Shown here: positions 41,601-53,600 of the stretch, in pieces | Layout: the number at the start of each line of letters is the position of its first letter | Position numbering within the stretch: position 1 is the first letter of the stretch | Assembly: GCF_015706575.1 (NCBI RefSeq) | Contig: NW_024037069.1 | Coordinates: 31,331,315-31,395,314 of the forward strand | Direction: 5' to 3' | DNA length: 64,000 nt | Source of the DNA: Patiria miniata | Taxonomy: Eukaryota; Echinodermata; Asteroidea; Valvatida; Asterinidae | Made by a program: the position numbers and the translations under genes | Notes under the pieces: generated by a model | What the model saw: only the letters and a program-made list of their open reading frames with translations | Told to the model about the DNA's origin: nothing | The model's database searches: none

Positions 41601-44600
41601 TACTCCTCTGTGAATCAATAAAACCATAGCGTGCTGGGGGGCGGTTTGGGGCGGTATGAGGAGTAACAAAATGTGAAGATCACTGTTCAAAATGTCAAGT
41701 TCACCCAAAAAATAACTGACCAAATTATCGTTAAAAAAGGTTACTTAGTTTAATAATAATAATATAATAATAATAATAATGATATCGGAGTCTTATATAG
41801 CGCACGTATCTACCAACTATTAGGTACTCAAGGCGCTGGAGATATGTCTATTATTAAAGAAAGGTAAATAAAGTTTATGAGAAATATGAGACCCATTATG
41901 TAGCACCTTATCAGGGTTTACAAGGTGCTGCGGCGCATATTGCAGCCACTGCCAGAAACACCGAGGCAAACCCCTTCTCTTAGCGATAAGTGTTACCGGG
42001 TTCTTTAACGTGCATTACACAACACACGGGACCTACGGCTTTACGTCCCATCCGAAGGACGAAGCAATAATGGTAAAGTGCCTTGCTCAAGAGCACAAGC
42101 ACCATGTTCCCACGGTCAGGATTCGAACCCATGTACCACGGCACACGAGTCGAACACCGTAACCATTGGACCACAGCACCCCACTAAGTTTAAAGATAGT
42201 AATGAACCTAACTCCCTGTGAAATTATTCCTTCTGGCATGCTGTCATTTTTGAAGAGAAAAATGATAGAAGGTCATTTCCAAAGATGTGTCAAGTGACAC
42301 ATTTCTGAAAATTAGTGTTTATAGTTGGTTTGTTAGTGGGCGAATCTCTGAATGGGTGTAACCATTGACCCGACGCGCATGCGAGTGCGGCTGCTATCAT
42401 TCGCTGGTTCAGTGTGTGATGTCACATAGCTCAAATCAGCTGAATGAGAATCATATCCCGAATGCTGATTTCGAGATTGTGTCACAAGAGAGCGCTTTTC
42501 AAAATATGAAATGGCAACTTATAATAATAATAATAATGAATGGAGCATTTATAAAGCGCTTTTAACAAAGATCAAAGTGCTGTACAAAACTACAAATCTA
42601 CAAATAAACAAGGCAAAAACAAAAACAAAACAAAAAAAACTTAATTTAAGAATAACTCAAGGGAACCAGGAGATAATGAGAGGTAAAGATGAAGGTGAAT
42701 TGATTAAAGAAACAGATGTGTTTTGAGAGATTTCTTGAAGGTGATGATTGACGATGCAAGTCGGATGTGTTGAGGGATCTTGTTCCACTCCCTGGGCCAG
42801 CAATCGAGAAAGCTTTGTCACCTGTGGTTTTAGTGTTAATAGGAACATGTAATCGGGAAGTGTCTGTTGAAGACCTAGGCCCCGCCCTACCTGATTGATA
42901 CAAAGAGAGTAAATCGGTCAGGTAGGAAGGAGCCAGACAGTGTTGTGTTTTGTAAACGTATAGAATTAATTTGAAAAGAATACGTGATTCAATCAGCAGC
43001 CAGTGTAATTGATGCAGGAGCGGTGAGGCCTCAGTAGAGCGGCTTACACAGAGAATGAGTCTGGCTGCACGGTTCTGAAGTTTTTGTAACCTGTTTTTGT
43101 CTCCTTGACTTATGCTGTATAAAAGAGAATTGCAGTAGTCAAGGCGAGATGTGATTAGCGAACGTACTGCATGGTGACAAGTGTTCTGATCGATGAACTT
43201 CCGAATACGATTTATATTGCGTAGATGAAAGTTGACAGATCTGCAGATTGTTGTGACATGTTGTGACATAGACATAGTAGAGCCAAAACCACACCAAGGT
43301 TTTTGATGAAAGGTGAAGGTTTGATAGTGGTAGATCCTACTTGAAGTGTCAGGTCAGAGAGAGAATTGATGCTACGGGGAGAAGCGGCAATACAAAATTC
43401 TGTTTTATCATCATTAAGCTGAAGTTTGTTTGCACACATCCAGAATTTGATATCAGTGATACATGCTGATAGTTTGTCAAGAGCTATTTTAGAATCTCCA
43501 GAGATTGAGGGATTGAAACTGGTGTAAATCTGTGTATCATCAGCATAAATGTGGTAGTTCAGATGATGATCCTCAATGATGTCAGAAACCGGTTTGGTGT
43601 AGAAAGTAAAGAGTGTAGGCCCAACAACTGAACCCTGGGGAACGCCCAAATCTACAGGCTGTTCATCCGAAAGCACCCCAGCAACACGTACGCGATTTCG
43701 GCGTCCTCCAAGGTAGCTGTGGAACCAATTCAGAGCTAACCCATGGAGACCAAAAGATGTTTCAAGTCTCGCTATTAACAGATTGTGGTCGATGGTGTCA
43801 AAAGCGGACGAAAGATCTAACTTGACAAGTAGAACCGCCATCTTGTTGTCGATGGCTCGCATAATGTCATTTTTCACCCGCAATAAACCTGTCTCAGTAC
43901 TGTGGTTGCTCTTATAGGCAGATTGAAAAGGTTGATGTAGGGAATTGCCGTTGACATGGTTATTGACACGATTTAATACAATTCTCTCCATGAGTTTGGA
44001 TAAAAAAGGAACATTGGATACTGGACGGTAATTCTTTAGCTCGTCTACATCCAGATTAGGTTTTTTGAGTATGGGGGTGACAATAGCCTGAGACAAGTCA
44101 TGCGGGAAGGTACCTGTGGAAAAGGAATAGTTAATCATATGTTTTATGAATGGCGCAAGAACATGGACATTTGCTTTAAGCAGCCAAGTAGGCATTGAAT
44201 CAAGAGAACAGGATTTGTTAGAGGAACCAGTGATGAATTTGATAATTTCCTGTTCATCAACACATTCAAATTCAGAGTGGATGGGTGATAACATTAGAAA
44301 CATGGCCAGGAATGGTATGCATGGGGACTGATTGAATGATACTATCAAGGCCACGTCTGATCTGAACAACTTTATCACTGAAAAACAGGGCAAAGCGATC
44401 ACAAATAATCTTCTTAGAATGACAAGTAGGGAACTTAGTGGAACTATTGTTAAGGAGTTTTTTGGATGGTCCGGTAGATATCTTTGACATTGCAACTTAG
44501 AACTGAAATTGAGATCAAGAGTACTGTGTTTTCTCAGTATGTACAGCATTCACAGAGCTAAAATTTCATCGGGTTAATTGCAATTGTTAAGCATGCGTCT

Positions 44601-47600
44601 CTTAGATTTTGAGCACTTTTGTTGCTTCAAACGATTGTTTATAGTATTTAAATTAAATTGGGAATTACTTTGTCTGTTTACAAAGTTGGTCCACCACAAT
44701 CAGTTTTATCAGTTTCTAACTTTTTTTCTGATTTTCTAATTTGCTGTTTTGATTTCTTTCTTTTTTTACTCAAATTCAGGTCCAAGCTGAAACAGTGGTC
44801 AACCGAGGCGTTTTGAGTGAACCCGTCTATCGCATAACACAGGAAGGAAGTAAGTATCGTTATGGCAACGGCTGTTTTTATAATGGAGAGAAATCAGACT
44901 TGATGATGAGGCTAGACTCTCTTAAACTCATCTTTGCAAAATGTCACCAAATGCTAGGAAACGGCTGTCCAGAATCCTATGGAATCCACCACTTTGAAGG
45001 AACCCAAATGAATTTGTTTTTTTTGCCTTTAACTTTCAAGGGGTCTTGAGACTGTGTTGTGTACAGCTGTCTCGAATATACCCGATACTTGAATATTCCA
45101 TCATCCAATTATTCAAATAGCTTTTTGCCGGTTTGATTATTCGAAAACCAAAAAACTGCGCACAAACACACACAACTGTGATGCTATTTTATTGTAAAGC
45201 TGCGGGGCTTTATTTTTCAGGTGCCACTTTGCTGTCGCCGTTACCTTTTATTGTTGACAGGGTTTCATCGGTCACATCCTTTTAGCAGGTTAAAGCCTTT
45301 GACAGTTATACAATATCGTTTCGGTTTGCGGTAACACCATGTGATAATAAATACTGCTTAGAAGATATTTAGTTCTGATAAGAACAGTCCTGCGTATTAT
45401 CAACTTTCGCTAAGTAGTTTTTAGTTCTGATAAGAACAGTCCTGCTTTAAGTTCTAAAAGAACTTGTCTTTAGTCTCAGTGTTTCGACTAGCCTGCTCTA
45501 GTCATCGTCAGGAGACTGGTTTTTTTTCTTTCTTTTTTTACTCAAATGTACGTCCAGATTTATGCAATACTTACTGCAAATCATTCTAGCAGCCAATGTC
45601 GATTGTCGCATGCAAATTGTAACTGGTGCGAACATGCTACCCACGCAGCACGCAGTTGCAACTGGCAGTTTCGAATATCCGAATATTCGGTCAAACACAG
45701 TTTCAAGTAATCGAATACTAAATTATTTGAAAATGACAGCCCTAGCGTTGTATCTTCAAAAAGCCTGAAAAAGTGTTTATCGGAACCTACTAACGATTTT
45801 GAAGGTTCTAGTAAGGGCTGAACTTCATCAAACCAGACTTTTTTTTTCTTTAAACAACAATTTTCCAGTCAAACATTGCAATTCAATCAAATTTCCTTGG
45901 CTCAAATTCCTTTTTTTTTAGTTCCCAATATGCCATCGTCGCTCAGGGTCGTAAGCAGAAAACAGACAGAGTTGTCCATCGCGTGGGATGAGCCAACAGC
46001 ACCCAATGGGCAAATCATTAAATACACGGTGAGTCAAAGCAGTCTATGTTTTTTATTGAGTTGTTGGGACGATGTAAATTTAAAAAGCCTGATAGATGAG
46101 TGGTAAAACTTCCACACTTTTGTTGATGTACCCTAAATCACGAGTTTATCTACCCATTACTATGTTTGAAGAAAAATCTATTTTGGCTGGATTTTCCGAT
46201 TTTATTTCGAAGTGCACAGTGAACCCTTTGAAAATGTCCACCAATTTAAGAAAGTGCTTTTCTGACAAACTTCTAGTGGGGTATGTAAGTAGAGATAATA
46301 ATGGTTTATCAGAATTTATCAACTTTACAGAAATTCTTAATTGCTAATTTGGATCTTCCTGAGATTTATTCAAGTGCGCCATGTTAGGGAACACTCGGCC
46401 AATTTTGTGCCCAATTTCCGGACGCCACCGTTTTTGAATTTCGGATTAAATCAAAATTTCATGACACCCAAATTGTTCACAGAGGTTAAATAGCAAGCAT
46501 TAATAAGGTAAAAGTACCAGTACTTCACTTAATGAATTTGAAGTTTGTCAACAAAGAAGTTTGGCAACACTACATATGGAAAGTCGGGGTAAACGTCGAA
46601 GTGCGCCATGTTAGGGAACACCACAAAAGAAGCAAATTTCATTGAACCACTTAGCACAGAATATGCAGAGCACAGAATAAAAATGTGCTTACCAAAACCA
46701 GGTTACCAGCCAAATCACTGTATTTATATTGCTTGTGACTGGTTCCCCGCTAATTTTTGCTTAGCAAGACAACTGTGAGGCGTTCTAGAAAAATGAGGCG
46801 GAAGTGGGCACAGGCTGTAGTGGAGAAAAATGCCCCCCCAAAAAACGAATGGGGGCGATTTTTTTTTCAATTTTCAGATTTATTGATATTTATAATCTTT
46901 GATATGTCACCTGCACATTTGTTAAACATGGTACAAAATAAAAGTGTTTTTAAGGGAAAACAGTTAGCATCTTTCAATTTCATGATAACAAAACTCAACA
47001 TTTTGAAGGCCTTTTTCTTAGTATTTTACTTTTTTTTTAAATACAAACTTTAAACAGAAAACAGAATGTCTGATTAAAGAGCAACAAACAGTATTGTAAG
47101 GAAACGACCTACTTTGCACCATACATGCAGGATATGTACACGCACAGTTTAGCAAACTCACGTGTTTTGCCGTTTATGCAGTCCAAAGACCTAATATAAA
47201 TTGTACCCGTCCATCTTTTTTCAACAAAAACTTGGAGCTGCTTGCTTGAAAGAATAAACAGAAATTGCGTGATCAGAAAACACGAATACTGAGGATAAGC
47301 CTAAGCTTGTTTTTATCAACAGGTCAAATATCGAGTCATCGACAAGCCCTATGATCCAGATTTCAGGCCTTCCTCGGAGTATACTGATTCTGATACGACG
47401 CCTGAAGTAAGGGGGAGGAGCATACTTGGACTGCTACCCGGCACTAAATACGAGATTATGGTGACTGCATCCACGCGACTGGGGCCGGGGCCAGCAGCCG
47501 TGATGGAGGCTTATACTGAGCCGGCATCAGGTATGACTCTTGTTAATTTATTAATTTAATTAAATATGTTGATATTATTTGATCTTCATTTGTGTCTCCA

Positions 47601-50600
47601 AGGATGAGAAATTGTCAGGATTTTTCCCTCATGTCAGGAATTTTTGGCTGGATATTTCTTGATATGTGGAATTTTTGGCAGGGTTGTTCCTGATGTCAGG
47701 AATTGTTGTCTGGATTTTACCTGATGTCAGGAATTTTTGTTTGGATTTTACCTGATGTCAGGAATATTTGTTTGGATTTTACCTGATGTCAGGAATTGTT
47801 GTTTGGATTTTACCTGATGTCAGGAATTGTTGTCTGGATTTTACCTGATGTCAGGAATTTTTGTTTGGATTTTAACTGATGTCAGGAATTTTTTTTTGGA
47901 TTTTTACCTGATGTCAGGAATTTTTGTTTGGATTTTACCTGATGTCAGGAATTTTTGACTGGATATTTCCTGATGCCAGGAATTTTTGTTTGGATTTTAC
48001 CTGATGTCAGGAATTGTTGTCTGGATTTTACCTGATGTCAGGAATTTTTGTTTGGATTTTATCTGATGTCAGGAATTTTTGTTTGGATTTTTACCCGATG
48101 TCAGGAATTTTTGACTGGATTTTACCTGATGTCAGGAATTTTTGTCTGGATTTTACCTGATGTCAGGAATTTTTGTTTGGATTTTTACCCGATGTCAGGA
48201 ATTTTTGTTTGGATTTTACCTGATGTCAGGAATTTTTGTCTGGATTTTACCTGATGTCAGGAATTTTTGTTTGGATTTTACCTGATGTCAGGAATTTTGG
48301 TTTAGATTTTACCTGATGTCAGGAATTTTTGACTGGATTTTTCTTGATATGAGGAACCTTTGTCAGGATTTTACCTGATGTCAGGAATTTGTTGATTACT
48401 GGATATTTTCTGATGTCAGGAATTGTTGTCTGGATATTTCCTGATATAAGGAATTTTTGGCAGGATTTTACCTGATGTCAGGAATTTTTGACTGGATATT
48501 TCCTGATGTCAAGAACTTTTGGCAGGATTTTACCTGATATGAGGAATTGTTGGCAGGATTTTACCTGATGTCAGGAATTTTCGGTAGGATTTGTCCTTCA
48601 GTATTAGGTTCTGCCCTTCACCGACGTACAGACACTGTATTTTCAGTGTGTTACCTCCCGAGTGAAATTTAAAAAAAAAATCACTTGGGTGGGACTCAAA
48701 ACCACGACCTCCTGCTTTCTAGTGTAGACGTCTTACCACTCAACCACCTAGCTTTCTGGGATTAGCTTTCAAATCTGATGTAGCAGCGGGTACCACAATT
48801 AAACTAGGTTTAACCGTAAAGATGTTTTCACCAATAAAAGCTTATGTAGAACAAAAGAAATGGGAATTTTAAGGGGGGGGGGGCATTAAGGTAATCCTTG
48901 GTGACCCTCAAACATAGAGCTATATTAAATTACTAGAGCGCTAACTCCTCATTCTTGCGCGCGGAGTCGGTTTGAAGCCGCTCTGGGCACAGACATTTTG
49001 AATTTATGTGCGTGTTTGTTAAACACTATCAAAATAGATGGATTGAATTTTAAAAGTGTACAAGTAGAAGATACGCAAATAACTTAAGCGTGTCATGACG
49101 GTTCAAAAAGCGTCACGGCGAAAAGCATCTGCAGCGGAGGGACGCGCACACGTTGCGCTGTTTGCGTAGAGCAAAATGAAACGCTCATTTGCTGATCTTG
49201 CGTTTCAGTTTTGGGCGTATCGGCTTCGATGACGCACTGGTGTGGAATACAAATGCAGATATGCAAATAGCCGTACAAAAGCCGTACAAAATTTCGAGTT
49301 TTCCATAGGTTTGTGCACAAACATGGACGCGCCCAGCAGGCATTACTTTGTACATCGAGTTAACGCTCTAGTAATTTAATATAGCTCTATGCCCTCAAAC
49401 CATCTACCGAATGGATTTTCCATTTCTCCCAATCTCAATCACTGTCTTACAAAAATTACGGATTCTAAATTTCTAAGCAGCTTTATGTATCCAACAATTC
49501 TGATTAAATCCTGCAAGAAGTTGTTCTGGGGAGGAAATATATGTAATGAAAATGATTTTTGATATCTGGATTCCTTTGATTTTCAGATATTCCTGCCCCG
49601 GTCGCCCCGATTGTTGATCCAAAGATGTCTACCGGAACAAAAGTGGTCATCTCCATTCCCATCGTGGACAATGATTACGTTGTGTAAGTCTAAGTGTTTT
49701 CACAGAAATTAAGATATATTTGTATTGATTCAATTTCATTGCAGTAAGTTTGTTCAGACTCGATAGACAATTCAATGGTCAAATTGCAGATAAACACCCC
49801 ACATGTTCAACGAATCCCAGATATATCATAATGAGGTACATGTAAGTCCTTACTATTTGTCTTAAGTCTCAACTCAAGACGAGTTTTGCCTTGTCATCTC
49901 AGTTCCTACCTCGTCAAGGTGAACAAAACGTCCTCCAGAAAGCGACGCCAGTCACTCCCTGTTCAACAGGAAGATTTTGGAAGCTACGATGCAAACCCAG
50001 GCCATTACTGGGCCGGGGAAGTCAACAAAAGCGAGCACACGGGGACTTTTGAGATCGGCGATAATAAGACGTACGGAGGGTATTACAATCCACCGCTGCA
50101 GGAAGGGGCGACTTATGAAATACAGACAGGATCCAGTAGCAAAACAGATGATGTGAGTACTTGCTGAAAATCTTTATGAAATGATCTCAAAGTTGCTTCC
50201 TGAAAATTTTTATTTTTTTTCTCCAAAATTGTTATTTCTATAGTAATACTAAAGTTACTCACTTCCGTATAAGACATCGAAGGAAAAAAACTACCCACTC
50301 TTTTTTTTTATAAAAAGTAAAAAAATTTAATCATTATTTGTATTGCAAAACTAATGTTCCTCTCTTTTGAATGAGACATCGACTGAAATTAGTATTTGCG
50401 GACCGACAATAATTCAGGCAGATCTTTTAAAGCTTTAGGAAAGCAAAAAGAACCCAAAACAAAAGCTTTGTTTTTCGAAGGGGTTGCAGATGCTAAAGTA
50501 GAAACTAAAGTAGTTTTTTGAGAAATCGGAAACTCGTTAGGAAAACGAAATTAAATTTGTTGAAGAACACCAAATAGCAACTTGAGGTTTTTTTGTAATT

Positions 50601-53600
50601 TGGCCTTTTCCATGAAATGTGGTCCCTGAAGATGATTTCTCTTCATGTCCAAGATATTTTTCAGAATTTTTTTTTATCTGCGGGTAGTCATGCTCAACAA
50701 ATCATCATGTCTCTCTAATGCACCCAGCTGTAGTGGCCTCCGCTCCAGTAACAACCTTAGAGTTCCACGCACATTCAAAAAGGCAGGGGACAGGGCCTTC
50801 TCAGTGTCTGGTCCCCGATGCTGGAATTCCTTGTCACACAACATCCGCAACATCAGTTCTCTTGACAACTTTAAGGGCAGACTGAAAACTGATCTGTTTT
50901 CTCCACATAATCTGTAAATTGTCTTCTGGAGTTGTCCTTAGTCGCGCATTGTTACTTGCGAAAATGCGCGCTATAAATCGTGTTATTATTATTATTATTA
51001 TTATTTAGTCCGTTTGTTAGTAACAAACGTTGACATTGTCTATTGCTCCTACATACTTTGACCGATTCAACCAAACTTTCTCGAAAGTATCAGTAGCTCA
51101 GCCCCAACATGTCACATGACCAAACTGGGGTCAGAGGTCATCTGGAGTCAAGGTCAAAATAGGTCGAATTTCAAAGAAGCTTAAAATGACAAAAGTAGTG
51201 CTGTCAACATGTTGGCCTTGGTCAAGCATTAAACAAATGTCCATGGTGACCTCTTCATCTGACCTATATGGGGTCAAAGGTCAAAATAGAAGATTATGCA
51301 TCATTGGCCCGCAGCTTCAAAGATCCGATCCAGCTTGTTTGCTAAATGTTGTTGATGTAGCCACAGCTTCTCTTTCCCTTTTTTTAAATGTGATTTCAAT
51401 TCTTTTTTTTTCCTTCCATCAAGTCGCATATGGTTGCTCTGTCGAAACCTATCAAAGTCACAGGTAAGATGAACAAAATAAACAAATAAATATAAAGAAT
51501 GATAAAGAATTGGCAATATGTTGTTATGTTATAGTAAGCAAAGGTATTGATAGCTGCATGGTTTTGCTAACACAATTTTTCTTCATATGGTTCCTGAATT
51601 GGATCAAATATGAAATTATTAAAAATTAACCAACAAATCAATAGAATGGAAATTAAAACGTACCTTTACCAATTCTGTGACTGCTTTTAAATGCGGCTGT
51701 CCATTGCTGTATTGTAGAACCAAGAAATTGACAGGAGGGGGGTTTGAACCTGTGACCTACAGATTGCTGTTCCGGTGCTCTACCAACTGAGCTATCCAGC
51801 CCTATGTTGGCAGTCCCCCAGTTTGTCAATGTCCGTGTTCGAGAGCGATAGTCAGAAGCCATAAACCCGTATATGCCATGTAGCCAGGGATCATTCCAAC
51901 AGGCATGGAACTTTTGCCCGGATCAGCTGGTTTCCTCTTTTTTTACTGCCCATTCCACCATTAAAGGATATGTACATAATTGGTTTTTGCTGTAATTTTC
52001 AGAAATGAACTATTTGAGGGGTTAGTATAATAGATCAAATATTGTTACACTGACACTTTTGAAGTTTTGTGTTCGAAAAGATTGGAAAAACCAAGAAAAA
52101 CAAAAATGTTCAAGTAGTCTGGTTCCCTGACTCCACAAAAGATAAAATGGATCAATTTATAGATGATGGAAAATTTTAAGGCAAGGGAACCAGTCTAGCT
52201 GGCCTGCACCCGTTCATGAACATGTAGTCAATAGCAAACAAAATTTGGACTGAAAAAATGGTAAATTTGGAGCAGTAGTTGAAAAATAGTTAGGTTTTTC
52301 CAACGCTGGTCGGCCGACCACCGTTGGAAATGTATACAAAAATACAATTTTCTTGAAAATGACTTCACACCAGGTGCCATAATTTTACAAGGTGCTTGAG
52401 ACTGTCATTTACCAACATCCTAGTAAGGTATTTCATAAAAACTTGGTAGTTTTATTTTTCGATGTTTTCAAATGTTGTATATTCCCTTTAAACATAGAAA
52501 ACACTATACAAAGTCTTGGAAAGATGTGAATGTCCTCTTTTTTTTGTGATGTCCCAGTTGCATGCCTGTACCCAAAGTCATGATGCTAGCGACATTAGCC
52601 ATGCTGCAAACCTGGGGACTAGACCATTGTCATGTTGCGGCCATCTTGATTTTTTTTCCCGTTCAAATCAACGTAACCAAAGCGAGGCTGGAAGTAAAAA
52701 TAGTCTGGTTCCTTTTTGCACAAAAAAACAACATTCAGTACTGTTGTTGGATACAGGGAACATGACTGAAATGGCGGCAGCATGATCAAGCATAGCAAAC
52801 AGGGATCACACAAAGAGGATACAGCTTTTGTATGATGAAATGTCCAATAGCTCGGTTGGTAGATCACTGGTCTGGGGGTACCTGGTTCAAACCCCACTCC
52901 AGTCGATTCCTTTGCTCAACTACACGATTATTAGATATGCACATAGTCATTTTTCGCTTTATTTACTTCAGCTGGTGACTATGGTGATGCACCCCAACCG
53001 CCGTCACCTGAAGATGGGGGCGGGTCCATTGGGACCATAATTGCCGTGGTCTTGGTGCTATTGATCGGTTCTTTTCTAATCTTTGGAGGAGTGATGGTGG
53101 TCAAGCGGAGGTAAGCTTTCTAGATTGCTGGTCCCAGAGGGCCAGCCTAGAGTCTTCGTTGTACCTGTCTCACTGATTCACTGACTGACTGTCACTTGTG
53201 AGCCGGGCAGTGCTATTGTATAGGATTACCCAGTAATGCCAATGAATGGACCAGGTGCATGGAAAGACGTCCAGTGAAAAGTCATTCTGAATCCATGGAA
53301 TATAATTGTGTGCACTCTAGGACCAGCTTTACTGCCTTGACTTGTGTTGTTTTTCACTGAAAGTAAGAAAGTGTTTCATAATTCATTCTCCAGCCTTTTT
53401 TTCTGAAGTATACAATCAAACAATTTTTGTTGCGTTACAGACGTGCCCAAAAGACTGCAAAGCCCTTCGATTCTGTTGGAATGACAACAATTGATGGTAA
53501 GTGTTTTGTCTGTATTTGTTTTTTACATTTTTTGTCTGTATTAATTGCCGGGCTCTTATTTTGGTACATTTCAGTACATGATGCTGCTTATTTAAAAGCT

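Noticed and set aside
48048..48254. Frame with [11 protein letters not shown] repeats
   Set aside because: Translation of the 31-bp minisatellite.
47611..48597. CRISPR-like regular repeat
   Set aside because: Units are directly adjacent without unique spacers, and the genome is animal; it is a minisatellite.
51100..51290. Nuclear receptor response elements (AGGTCA words)
   Set aside because: They are part of a repeat with several phrase-like copies; no other promoter sign.
51720..51800. tRNA gene on the minus strand
   Set aside because: A and B boxes are good, but the anticodon and T stems pair poorly and the sequence continues as a repeat.
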